Below are positions 54,587-63,272 of a stretch of DNA of 64,000 nucleotides, one piece after another; positions within the stretch are counted from its first letter, which is position 1, and each line of letters starts with the position of its first letter. A program made the translations under genes and the position numbers. The stretch comes from Pseudolabrys sp. FHR47 (GTDB taxonomy: Bacteria; Pseudomonadota; Alphaproteobacteria; Rhizobiales; Xanthobacteraceae), in NCBI RefSeq assembly GCF_005153485.1, contig NZ_CP039740.1:4281001-4345000 (forward strand), given 5' to 3'. The notes beneath the pieces were generated by a model, which had not been told where the DNA came from, ran no database searches, and saw only the letters and a program-made list of their open reading frames with translations.

Positions 54587-55408
54587 ATGGCGGCCGATGC
54601 CGGGAGCGCGCTTGCGTACGACGCAGATGTGGACACGTCCGCAGACCTGAACGCACCGCATATTCTATCGCTCGATGGCGTCACACTTTCCTATGGCGCC
54701 AATCTCGTCCTCGATCGCATCACTCTTGGCATTGCGAGCGGCGAGTTCTTGTGCATCGTCGGGCCGTCCGGGTGCGGCAAGACAACGTTGCTCCGCCTTC
54801 TCGCCGGCCATGTCACGGCGTCCTCCGGCACGATGCTGTTCAAGAACGCGCCAATCACGAAGCCGTCGCGCGACCGCGCCATTGTTTTTCAAGACTACAG
54901 TCGCTCGTTGCTGCCCTGGCGCAAGGTGTGGGCCAATGTCGCGCTTGCCCTCGAAGGGCAAGGCCTTTCGAAAAGAGACCGGCGCGAGAGATCGCAAGCC
55001 CTGTTGGCGCAAATGAACCTTGCACACGTCGCCGACCTCTATCCAGGCGCCCTGTCGGGCGGCATGCAGCAGCGCGTGCAAATCGCCCGCTGTCTTGCCC
55101 AGGAACCGTCGCTGCTTCTGATGGACGAACCGTTCGGCGCGCTCGACGCCATCACGCGCCAGTCTCTTCAGGACGAAGTCAGCCGGCTAGCCGCCGAGAA
55201 AGATCTCACGGTCGTATTCATCACCCATGATCTCGAGGAGGCAATTTATCTCGGTGACCGTGTCGTTTCGCTGGCAGCGCGGCCAGGACGCGTTGGCGAC
55301 GTCGTGAAGATCAACCTACCGCGACCGCGTAACCAGCTGACGACACGCGAAGAACCGCTGTTCCTCCAATATCGTCATCGTCTTTTCAAACAGCTCGAAA
55401 GGCACTGA
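54587..55408 (+). CDS. ABC transporter ATPase, SsuB/TauB type
   Basis: A 273-residue ATPase with GPSGCGKTTLLRLLAGH, the signature LSGGMQQRVQIARCLA, Walker B LLLMDEPFGALDA and the switch TVVFITHDLEEA. This is the NitT/TauT ATPase form. I choose the ATG at 54587 because GGGAGGA stands 8 bases upstream; the frame runs open to 54548, which would add 13 residues and cross the ribosome site. It is followed after 2 bp by the first permease gene. The opening residues are a somewhat long lead before the ATPase core. Confidence 0.9.
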   Translation: MAADAGSALAYDADVDTSADLNAPHILSLDGVTLSYGANLVLDRITLGIASGEFLCIVGPSGCGKTTLLRLLAGHVTASSGTMLFKNAPITKPSRDRAIVFQDYSRSLLPWRKVWANVALALEGQGLSKRDRRERSQALLAQMNLAHVADLYPGALSGGMQQRVQIARCLAQEPSLLLMDEPFGALDAITRQSLQDEVSRLAAEKDLTVVFITHDLEEAIYLGDRVVSLAARPGRVGDVVKINLPRPRNQLTTREEPLFLQYRHRLFKQLERH

Positions 55409-55410
55409 CG

Positions 55411-56160
55411 ATGGTATCGTGGCGCGGCCTCCTCATTCCGGCTTTGCTGCTCGCAGGGTGGGAAGTCGCCGGGCGCACCGGCGCCATTCCCGACGCGTTG
55501 TCGCAACCCAGCCTGATGATCCAGGCGATTGGGACCTCGGCGCTCGACGGCTCGCTTCCGCTCGCCACGCTGCAAACCTTGCAGACGACCCTGCTTGGCC
55601 TTCTTCTCGCCGCAGCTCTCGGCATCGCCATTGGGTTATTGCTCGGCATATCGCCGTTTCTCAACGGCGTCATTGGGCCATCGGTCGAGGCATTTCGGCC
55701 GGTTCCGGCAATCGCCTTGGTGCCACTGGCCCTGCTCATTTTCGGATTTGGCCTCTCTCTCGAGATTAGCATCATCGCTTTTGCCTGCGTCTGGCCCATC
55801 ATCATCGTGACGATGTCGGCAGTGCAAGGTCTCGACGAACGCTTCACGCAGATCGCGCGCGGGCTCGAATTCTCCCTGTTTCAGCGCATCGTCAAATTCA
55901 TTCTGCCGGCAACCATCGGGCGCATATGGGTGGGCATCCGTGTCGCCACAGGCATCGCCCTGATCGTGGCCGTCACGGTTGAAATCGTCATCAATCCGCG
56001 CGGCCTAGGCTACGCCATGATCTACGCGCAGCAAATGCTCCAGGTCGATCTCGTCTACGGCTACGTCGTTTGGACCGGGCTCCTGGGATGGTTGCTCAAC
56101 CTCCTCATCCAATCCATCGATCGAAATTGGCTTTCACGCTACGCGATGGAGGGACGATGA
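55411..56160 (+). CDS. ABC transporter permease 1, SsuC/TauC type
   Basis: A 249-residue inner-membrane permease with about six membrane segments. The coupling region IARGLEFSLFQRIVKFILPA matches the NitT/TauT permease motif. The ATG lies 2 bp after the ATPase stop, and its own stop overlaps the second permease by 4 bp. Two non-identical permeases in one transporter of this family are less common than a single homodimer-forming one. Confidence 0.9.
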   Translation: MVSWRGLLIPALLLAGWEVAGRTGAIPDALSQPSLMIQAIGTSALDGSLPLATLQTLQTTLLGLLLAAALGIAIGLLLGISPFLNGVIGPSVEAFRPVPAIALVPLALLIFGFGLSLEISIIAFACVWPIIIVTMSAVQGLDERFTQIARGLEFSLFQRIVKFILPATIGRIWVGIRVATGIALIVAVTVEIVINPRGLGYAMIYAQQMLQVDLVYGYVVWTGLLGWLLNLLIQSIDRNWLSRYAMEGR

Positions 56161-56927
56161 ACCGCCGTCGATTTGTCATGCGCCTGGCCGCCGTCGCATT
56201 TGCGCTAACGCTATTGGCGCTTTGGCAGCTATTGGCCAGCTCCAACGTGATTTCCGCGGTCTTCTTTCCGCCGCCAACCCGCTCGCTGCAGGCGCTGTCT
56301 GAACTGATCACGAGTGGCCGCATATGGGAACCGCTCGCCGCAACATTGGAGCGAATGGCTCTTGGATGGGTCTTGGCATCGGCCGCCGGCATAGCTCTGG
56401 GCGCGCTTATCGGAAGCTCGAAGGTGCTGCGCGCATATCTCGAACCTACGCTCGAATTCTTTCGTCCCCTGCCGGCCTCGGCGATCATCCCGCCGGCTAT
56501 TCTGCTGTTGGGTCTCGGCCAGACCATGGCCGTCTTCGTCATCGCCTTCGGTGCGATTTGGCCCGTGCTTCTTGGGAGCGTTCATGGGTTCAAGCGCATC
56601 GATCCGCGGCTTGCAGAAGTCGCCCGATCGCTCGAGATGAGCCGGGCTGAGTTCTTGTACAAGATCGCCCTGCCAAGCGCCTTGCCCGACATTTTTGCAG
56701 GCTTGCGCATCAGCCTCGCGGTCTCTCTCATCCTGACCGTCGTCGTCGAGATGCAAGCAAGTCAACCTGGGCTCGGTCAGAACATCCTGCTGGCGCAACG
56801 CATCTACCGAAGCCCCGAAATCTATGCCGGAATTTTTATCCTGGGTCTAACCGGTTATCTAACCAACGTCGTTCTCACATCGATCGAGTCTCATCTGCTC
56901 GCCTGGCGTCGGGCTCTTCGCCATTAG
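56157..56927 (+). CDS. ABC transporter permease 2, SsuC/TauC type
   Basis: A 256-residue inner-membrane permease. The coupling motif is VARSLEMSRAEFLYKIALPS, and the first membrane segment is MRLAAVAFALTLLALWQLLA. The ATG at 56157 overlaps the preceding stop (ATGA); the frame continues open upstream to 56070 but inside the first permease. It pairs with permease 1, presumably as a heterodimer, to form the channel of the importer whose binding protein is encoded divergently at 53469. Confidence 0.9.
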   Translation: MNRRRFVMRLAAVAFALTLLALWQLLASSNVISAVFFPPPTRSLQALSELITSGRIWEPLAATLERMALGWVLASAAGIALGALIGSSKVLRAYLEPTLEFFRPLPASAIIPPAILLLGLGQTMAVFVIAFGAIWPVLLGSVHGFKRIDPRLAEVARSLEMSRAEFLYKIALPSALPDIFAGLRISLAVSLILTVVVEMQASQPGLGQNILLAQRIYRSPEIYAGIFILGLTGYLTNVVLTSIESHLLAWRRALRH

Positions 56928-57070
56928 CCGCCCGCGATGGTGCCCGACGCAGTTCGCAAGTTTGCCACATACTTGATGAGGAAGACGCCCAATACCGAAA
57001 ACTGCCGCTGCAATGCGACTGAAGCGGCCAGTATCATTTTTGTTCATAAAAACGCGAATGGGAGGGAAAG

Positions 57071-59446
57071 ATGGCCAAGTTCGGGATAGGTCAAGCGGTT
57101 CGCCGCGTCGAGGACCAGCGTTTTCTCACCGGCACCGGTTCGTATGTCAGTGACATATCGTTGCCAAGGCAATGTCATGGGGCCGCGGTTCTCTCCACAC
57201 ACGCTCATGCCGCTATCAAGAGTGTCGACGTGTCTGCCGCGCTGGCTTCTCCCGGCGTGCTTTGCGTGCTGACCGCGGCCGACGCAAAGACCGACAAAAT
57301 TGGCGGAATTCCACCTTTTTTCATGCCGGAAGCGTGGGGTGGCCCGAAAGGCTATGCGACATTACGGCCGGTCCTGGCCGATCGTGCGCGCTGCGTCGGC
57401 GAGCGCATCGCGTTCGTTGTCGCCGAGACTGAGGCGCAGGCTCGCGATGCGGCCGAATTGGTCGAGGTTGAATACGACCCACTGCCGGCCGCCATCGACG
57501 TTGAAGAAGCCGCCCAATCGGTCGCACCGAAACTCTGGAGCGACAACCCCAACGGTAATATCGGAGTCACGATCGCCTTTGCCGATAAAACGGCAACGGA
57601 TGCTGCATTCGCCGCCGCACGACACGTCGTCAAGCTCAGGCTTTACAACAATCGGGTGACGGCAACCGCCATCGAACCCCGCGCCGCCCTGGGCATGTAT
57701 GACGCGGCGAACGACAGCTACACGTTATACACGGCCTCACAAGACCCGCACGGAATCCGCAGCAGCCTCGCCTCCGCCATCTTCGGTATCCCGGAAACGA
57801 AGATCCGCGTTATTTCGCCCGATGTCGGCGGCGGATTCGGCATGAAGGCCAATCTCTATCCCGACGACGTCCTCGTCCTGTGGGCGTCCAAGCGATGCGG
57901 CCGGCCGGTAAAATGGACGGCGACGCGTACGGAAAGCCTGATGTGCGATACGCACGGCAGGGACCAGGTTATCTACGGTGAGCTGGCACTGGATGAGGCT
58001 GGCAAAATTCTCGGTATCCGTGCCAACGCCTATCAGAGCCTCGGCGCTTATTGGTCCGCGGCGATTACAGCTCCGCTCTTCTTTTCACTGATGTTGATAC
58101 CGAGCGTATATGACGTAGCGGCCGTCGATCTGACGACAAATGCGGTGTTCACGAATACGGCGCCAACTTCCGTCTACCGCGGCGCGGGACGACCGGAGGC
58201 GATTTATTTCATCGAGCGCCTGCTCGACCGCGCCGCGCAGGTGACTGGCATCGACCGAGTCGAGCTGCGGCGACGGAACCTCATCAAACCTGACGCCCTC
58301 CCCTACCACACGCCGACTCATCAAAACTACGACAGCGGCGATTTCCAGCGGATGATGGACCGATGCCTGGAGCTCGCCGACTGGAACGGATTCGAGGCGC
58401 GCCAGTTAGCGAGCCGGAAAGCAGGCAAGCTGCGCGGCCGGGCGATCACGCCTTACATCGAAATCGGCGGGGTGTTTAACGAGCGCATGGAGTTGCGCTT
58501 CGATCCGGGCGGAACGGTATCGATCATTGCCGGCACACACTCGCACGGCCAAGGCCATGCCACAGCCTTTGCGCAACTTGTGTCCGAATGGCTCGGCGTG
58601 CCGTTCGACTCGGTCCACTACATCCAAGGCGATACGGAAAAAGTCGCGTTCGGCCGAGGCACATTCGCGGCCCGCAGTTCCATGGTTGGCGGGGTTGCTT
58701 TGCGCTTTGCCGCAGATGGCATCATCGCCAAGGCGAAACAGATGGCGGGCGCGCTGCTCGAAGCCGCCGAAAACGACATCGAATTTAATAAGGGCATGTT
58801 TACCGTGGCGGGGACCGACAAGCGCATTCCCCTGACGGCCGTCGCGAAAGCCTTCTTCGCGCCCGCTGGCCCCGTCCTCAAATTCGGTCTCGGCCTTGAC
58901 GCCGTAGGGACTTACTCAGGCGTCCCGGGCGGGGCTCCCAACTATCCCAACGGCTGCCAAATCTGCGAGGTTGAGGTCGATCCGGAAACTGGCCTCGTCA
59001 CCATCGACCGTTTTGCGGCGGTCGACGATCTCGGCATGGTCATAAACCCTGCCATTTGCGAGGGGCAGATTCACGGCGGTATTGCCCAAGGCGCAGGACA
59101 AGCGCTCCTTGAGGGCATCGCCTACGACGGGTCGGGCCAGCTGCTGACCGGCAGCTTCATGGATTATGGGATACCGCGAGCCTCCACGCTCCCGAACATT
59201 GCGTCCGCTCTCGAGGAAGTACCCGCCAAGACCAATCCGCTCGGCATCAAGGGCATCGGCGAATCCGGCACGATCGGCGCGCCGCCGACGATCGTCAACG
59301 CGGTCCTTGATGCGCTGCATCCACTTGGCGTCGAGGCAATCGACATGCCTCTAACCCCGTCTCGGGTATGGCACGCTATCCAGATTGCACAGCAGTCAGC
59401 CGAGACCACCGTCGCAAAAGGCAGGAAGCCGCCATCGTCGCCTTAA
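57071..59446 (+). CDS. Molybdopterin hydroxylase large subunit (xanthine dehydrogenase/aldehyde oxidase family, form II)
   Basis: A 791-residue catalytic subunit of a molybdenum hydroxylase. The Moco-binding stretch DVGGGFGMKANLYPDDV, the YRGAGRPEAIYFIERL segment, THSHGQGHATAFAQLVSEWL and GIGESGTIGAPPTIVNA (with the catalytic Glu) are all visible. The YRGAGR form, rather than YRCSFR, excludes classical carbon-monoxide dehydrogenase. The usual FAD and two-iron-sulfur subunits are not nearby in the window, so it either works with partners encoded elsewhere or has its own electron acceptor. A strong GGGAGGG site precedes the ATG. Following the transporter genes, it may hydroxylate the imported compound. 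Confidence 0.9.
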   Translation: MAKFGIGQAVRRVEDQRFLTGTGSYVSDISLPRQCHGAAVLSTHAHAAIKSVDVSAALASPGVLCVLTAADAKTDKIGGIPPFFMPEAWGGPKGYATLRPVLADRARCVGERIAFVVAETEAQARDAAELVEVEYDPLPAAIDVEEAAQSVAPKLWSDNPNGNIGVTIAFADKTATDAAFAAARHVVKLRLYNNRVTATAIEPRAALGMYDAANDSYTLYTASQDPHGIRSSLASAIFGIPETKIRVISPDVGGGFGMKANLYPDDVLVLWASKRCGRPVKWTATRTESLMCDTHGRDQVIYGELALDEAGKILGIRANAYQSLGAYWSAAITAPLFFSLMLIPSVYDVAAVDLTTNAVFTNTAPTSVYRGAGRPEAIYFIERLLDRAAQVTGIDRVELRRRNLIKPDALPYHTPTHQNYDSGDFQRMMDRCLELADWNGFEARQLASRKAGKLRGRAITPYIEIGGVFNERMELRFDPGGTVSIIAGTHSHGQGHATAFAQLVSEWLGVPFDSVHYIQGDTEKVAFGRGTFAARSSMVGGVALRFAADGIIAKAKQMAGALLEAAENDIEFNKGMFTVAGTDKRIPLTAVAKAFFAPAGPVLKFGLGLDAVGTYSGVPGGAPNYPNGCQICEVEVDPETGLVTIDRFAAVDDLGMVINPAICEGQIHGGIAQGAGQALLEGIAYDGSGQLLTGSFMDYGIPRASTLPNIASALEEVPAKTNPLGIKGIGESGTIGAPPTIVNAVLDALHPLGVEAIDMPLTPSRVWHAIQIAQQSAETTVAKGRKPPSSP

Positions 59447-59467
59447 GCGACTTCCGACGCTGTAAGA

Positions 59468-60397
59468 CTACTCGTCTTTGTTGGCTGTCGTGCCAACCGT
59501 GGTCTTGATGAGATTGCGCAGCCAGCGATGCCCCGCATCGCGATCATGCCGGGGATGCCATAACTGCTCGAAACTCAGCTCCGGAACACGGAACGGCGCG
59601 GGGATCGGGAAGATGACCAGATTGGCTGACGACCGAAAGATATTAACGAGCCTGCGTCTCGTATGAGCGACGAGATCGGTGCCGCGCACTAGGCCCGGAA
59701 TTGCGGTGTAATGTGCCACCGTCGCGACGACACGGCGCGAAAGGCCCATTGCCGCGAAGATGTCGTCGAGTTGCACGCCGGAATCGAGATTGGGCGCGAC
59801 GGTCACGTGGGGTGACGCCAAATACGACCGCTCGTCCATACGTCCATTTTTGAGACGTGGGTTATTTTTGTCCGCGACGCTCACCAGGACATCGCGATAA
59901 AGCTCTTGACGCAAGATCTCCGCCGGCACGTTGGGAAACACGCCCACGGCGATTTCCACCTCGTCCTTGAGCAGACGCGCACAGGATTCGCGCGGGCCCG
60001 ACGTGGTCACCAGCAGATCGATGTTAGGGGCGGTCTTTCGCAGTTTACGAATGATTGCCGGAAGCGCCTCGACGTTCATTGCGTCGCTCATCGACAGCCT
60101 GAACGTACGATGTGTAGTGCCCGGATCAAACGCATCGCGCGTGCTGACGATCGACTGGATTTCAGCGAGCACGGCCTTGATCGGCTCGCGCAGGGCCAGC
60201 GCCCGTTCGGTCGGCTCCATGCCGCGCGGCCCGCGCGTCAATAATGGATCGGCAAACACGCCCCGCAACCGTTTAAGCGCGTGACTGAGCGCCGATTGCG
60301 TCATGCCGAGCCTGTCGGCCGCTCGCGACACATTGCGCTCGGAGATCAGCGCATCGAAGGCAACCAGCAGATTGAGGTCGATGGATCGTAGATTCAT
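59468..60397 (-). CDS. LysR-family transcriptional regulator
   Basis: A 309-residue regulator. The N-terminal helix-turn-helix is LRSIDLNLLVAFDALISERN, then VSRAADRLGMTQSALSHALK, the NodD-like subgroup pattern. The effector domain follows (HRTFRLSMSDAMNVEALP). It is divergent from the MFS/DapA unit with 122 bp between the start codons and most likely regulates it. The gene converges with the molybdenum hydroxylase gene. Confidence 0.92.
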   Translation of the reverse strand: MNLRSIDLNLLVAFDALISERNVSRAADRLGMTQSALSHALKRLRGVFADPLLTRGPRGMEPTERALALREPIKAVLAEIQSIVSTRDAFDPGTTHRTFRLSMSDAMNVEALPAIIRKLRKTAPNIDLLVTTSGPRESCARLLKDEVEIAVGVFPNVPAEILRQELYRDVLVSVADKNNPRLKNGRMDERSYLASPHVTVAPNLDSGVQLDDIFAAMGLSRRVVATVAHYTAIPGLVRGTDLVAHTRRRLVNIFRSSANLVIFPIPAPFRVPELSFEQLWHPRHDRDAGHRWLRNLIKTTVGTTANKDE

Positions 60398-60519
60398 GGC
60401 CGGGCACTATGAATGAGATGCATGATCTTATGACAATAACCTGAATTGCATTTCTTGTCGCGCCCCCGATGATCATGGGTAAGCCCGCAACAAATCACAT
60501 GGGCAATTCGGAGGAGACC

Positions 60520-61893
60520 ATGGTCGCAGTGGACCAAACCCATTTTCACGAGTCGAAAGCGGCCGAGGTGGCCGCCCGGATTGAGCGCCTCCCGCTGTCA
60601 TCCTGGCACGTCAAGGCCCGGGTCATCATTGGCGTCGCCACATTCTTTGACGCGTTCGATGCTCTCGCCATCGCCTTCGTGCTGCCGGTTCTGGTGCCGT
60701 TGTGGAAGCTCACCGGCCCCCAGGTCGGTTTCATGATCTCGGCCGGCTATCTCGGCCAGCTTGCGGGCGCCTTGTTCTTCAGTTGGGTCGCGCAGCGCTT
60801 CGGCCGGATGCGAGCACTGGTTTGGTCCATCCTCGTCCTGTCGGTGATGAGCTTCGCATGCGCCTTCGCGTGGGACTACCAGTCTCTCCTCATATTCCGC
60901 ACATTGCAGGGTCTCGGCCTCGGCGGCGAAGTGCCGATCGCAGCCGTCTACATCAGCGAGATCACGCGCGCCAAAGGCCGCGGCCGCTTCGTGCTGCTTT
61001 TCGAGCTGATCTTCCCGGTCGGCCTTGTTGCCGCCGGCGTGATCGCCCGCTGGGTCGTGCCGACCTTCGGCTGGCACTACATGTTCCTGATCGGCGCGAT
61101 ACCGGCGCTGCTTCTGTTTTTCCTGCAGCGTCAGCTCCCGGAATCGCCGCGCTGGCTGGCTTCACGTGGTCGCGGCGCTGAGGCGGAAGCAGCTCTCGCC
61201 TACATCGAACGCGAGACCGAGAAGGCGACGCGTCAGCCGCTGCCGGTGGCCGAGGTATCGGTCGCGTCTCAGGAACGCCCTGCAACCTGGTCTGACCTCT
61301 TCGGCCCGATCTATCTGCGTCGCACGCTCGTTGCCTGGACAATCTGGTTCGCAGCTTACCTCATCACCTACGGACTGACGGTCTGGCTGCCGACGATCTA
61401 CCGCACCGTATTCCATCTGCCGCTTGAGCAGTCCCTGCAATACGGCTTGATCACGCAGGTATTCGGCCTTCTGGGTGCGCTGCTCTGCGCTCTCACGATC
61501 GACTACTTCGGTCGTCGCCCGTGGTTTGCCGTGGCCTTTGTGGGAGCGGCAGCGGCGCTGGTCGGCCTCTGGTTCATCGGCGCGCAGACGCCGCAACGCG
61601 TGGTCGCCCTCGTCAGCCTCGCCTTCTTCTTTTCATCCGTCGTATCGCTCGGCGCTTATCTCTACACGCCGGAACTCTACCCCACGCGCGCCCGAGCCAT
61701 GGGTGTCGGCGTTGCGACGGCGTGGCTTCGTCTTGCCTCGATGATCGGCCCGAGCGTGGTCGGCATGATGATCGGCGGCGGACTGGAAAATGTGTTCCTG
61801 GCATTCGGCTTGATCGCCGCGATTGCTGCGGTCGTCACGGCGATTTTCGCCGTCGAGACCAAGAACCGTGTTCTCGAAGAAATCTCTCCCTGA
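60520..61893 (+). CDS. MFS transporter, metabolite:proton symporter type
   Basis: A 457-residue 12-segment transporter. Family motifs are visible: FDAFDALAIAFVLPVLVPLW, then SWVAQRFGRMRALVWSILV between segments 2 and 3, RTLQGLGLGGEVPIAAVYIS, and PESPRWLASRGRG after segment 6. It resembles aromatic-acid/sugar-acid symporters (PcaK/NiaP-like). The ATG at 60520, preceded by CGGAGGAG, is chosen over the open frame beginning at 60469. The DapA-family lyase gene follows by 28 bp, so the pair should import and cleave one keto-acid-like compound under LysR control. Confidence 0.9.
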   Translation: MVAVDQTHFHESKAAEVAARIERLPLSSWHVKARVIIGVATFFDAFDALAIAFVLPVLVPLWKLTGPQVGFMISAGYLGQLAGALFFSWVAQRFGRMRALVWSILVLSVMSFACAFAWDYQSLLIFRTLQGLGLGGEVPIAAVYISEITRAKGRGRFVLLFELIFPVGLVAAGVIARWVVPTFGWHYMFLIGAIPALLLFFLQRQLPESPRWLASRGRGAEAEAALAYIERETEKATRQPLPVAEVSVASQERPATWSDLFGPIYLRRTLVAWTIWFAAYLITYGLTVWLPTIYRTVFHLPLEQSLQYGLITQVFGLLGALLCALTIDYFGRRPWFAVAFVGAAAALVGLWFIGAQTPQRVVALVSLAFFFSSVVSLGAYLYTPELYPTRARAMGVGVATAWLRLASMIGPSVVGMMIGGGLENVFLAFGLIAAIAAVVTAIFAVETKNRVLEEISP

Positions 61894-61921
61894 ACCCGCC
61901 CAAAGACAGAAAGGACTGAAT

Positions 61922-62917
61922 ATGAAGAAAAAGACGATCGGAGACCATCTTTACGTCGCCGCTTTGCTACCCTACGACCGCGACATGAAAGTCGACGAGC
62001 AAGCCTACCGCCGATTCTTGCGGCACTTCCTCGACAACGACAAGTTTGTACGCATGGGCGGCGGCATCTGCGTCAACCCCGAAGCAGGTGAAATCTTCTA
62101 CCTGACGCGCGAAGAAAAGCGGCGCGTCCTCGAAATTGCGATGGAGGAAATCAACGGCAAGGTTCCGGTTATTGCCGGCACCTGGGCGATCACGACAGAA
62201 GAAACCGTTGAAACCGCCAAAGACTGCAAGGCACTTGGCGTCGACGGCATCTTCGTCACGCCTCCCGGCGGAGCTCAGGACGTCACGTCATGCTGGGACG
62301 CCGACGGCTATCCGGAAATCTGGCTGGATCAGATCATCGCGCAGGACCGGGCGGTCGATTTGCCGATCGTCACGCATCCTGTCGGTGGCGCCAAGCCGCC
62401 GTTCTATCCCGGCCTGCCGCTCGAAGCGACCTTGCGCATCTGCCGCGAGGTGAAGAACATCGTCGGCTGGAAGATGACCTACACCTACGAAGGCTTCAAC
62501 CTGATCGCCAAGGGCTTGCGCGGTCTCGACCGCCATGTCGCCGTCATGGCCGCGCTCGCCTCGCGCTTCCATGAATACAAGGCCACCGGCATGTTCGACG
62601 GGACTCTGTCAGGCTTCTGGAATTTTGCGCTCAATCCCATGCTCGACCATCTCGAAGCCTGGGATCAGAACGACGTCGTCAAGGCGCGCAATATCTGGGA
62701 CGGCGGTCTGTCGCAGCTCCATTCGTACGTCGCCGACATGGGCAGACTGCATATCCGCTACAAGACGGCCACTTGGCTGTGCGGTCTGATCCCGCATCCG
62801 TTCATGCGAGCGCCGATGCCCATGCCGCAGCAAAAAGAGATCGATACTTTGTATCAACTCCTCAAGAATCTCGGCGTGCCGGTCATCGACCTCAAGGAGA
62901 CGCGGCTAGCCGCCTAA
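61922..62917 (+). CDS. DapA-family (dihydrodipicolinate synthase-like) lyase or dehydratase
   Basis: A 331-residue TIM-barrel enzyme. The Schiff-base lysine lies in IVGWKMTYTYEGF. The usual GGTTGE loop is altered to GGGICVNPEAGEIFYLTREE, and the usual YNxP segment with the catalytic Tyr reads IVTHPVGGAKPPF, so the ordinary proton relay is changed. Lysine biosynthesis is therefore unlikely; an aldolase or dehydratase on a sugar-acid or aromatic-derived keto acid is more plausible. The ATG at 61922 is chosen from AGAAAGGA upstream; the frame is open further upstream inside the MFS gene. A clear terminator follows. Confidence 0.85.
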   Translation: MKKKTIGDHLYVAALLPYDRDMKVDEQAYRRFLRHFLDNDKFVRMGGGICVNPEAGEIFYLTREEKRRVLEIAMEEINGKVPVIAGTWAITTEETVETAKDCKALGVDGIFVTPPGGAQDVTSCWDADGYPEIWLDQIIAQDRAVDLPIVTHPVGGAKPPFYPGLPLEATLRICREVKNIVGWKMTYTYEGFNLIAKGLRGLDRHVAVMAALASRFHEYKATGMFDGTLSGFWNFALNPMLDHLEAWDQNDVVKARNIWDGGLSQLHSYVADMGRLHIRYKTATWLCGLIPHPFMRAPMPMPQQKEIDTLYQLLKNLGVPVIDLKETRLAA

Positions 62918-62931
62918 CGCCAAAACATGCT

Positions 62932-62978
62932 CCCGGGTGTTTCGCGCCACCAAGCCGAAACGCCCGGGGGCTTCTTTT
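62932..62978 (+). terminator. Rho-independent terminator after the MFS-DapA unit
   Basis: CCCGGGTGTTTCG (62932-62944), loop of 11 bases, CGAAACGCCCGGG (62956-62968) with one G-T wobble, then GGCTTCTTTT. This is a strong stem with a T-rich tail just after the DapA-family stop. Confidence 0.85.
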
Positions 62979-63272
62979 GCGTTCCGGCCTACGGCAGAAG
63001 ATCGAGAGTCGGCGCTTAGCCGACCGCGGCCGCGCCGGACGCGGTGCGAGAATATCCTCCACCTGATCACAATTCGACGATGCGCTGCGGAAATTTATGC
63101 GCGCCGCAGCGCGCTTGTGCGCCTTCAATCACTCGGCCACCTCTCCAAACTCGCATCACTCCAAGGCGCACGCACCTTCCGTCAAGTGGCGCACGCTCTG
63201 TTCGCGCGCCGTTTCGACCGACGTGAGCAAATTTGCACGACGCGGAGCTCTGCATTGCCGGACTCCGTCCAT
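62979..63272. other. Intergenic region between terminator and the exporter gene
   Basis: Together with the terminator this forms a 355-bp gap between the convergent DapA-family and exporter genes. Apart from short GC-rich inverted pieces such as GCGCGCCGCAGCGCGC near 63098, I see nothing in it: no plausible gene, tRNA or promoter. Confidence 0.4.

Noticed and set aside
57071..59446. Calling the molybdenum enzyme a carbon-monoxide dehydrogenase (CoxL)
   Set aside because: The active-site loop is YRGAGR, the form II type, and coxM and coxS are missing.
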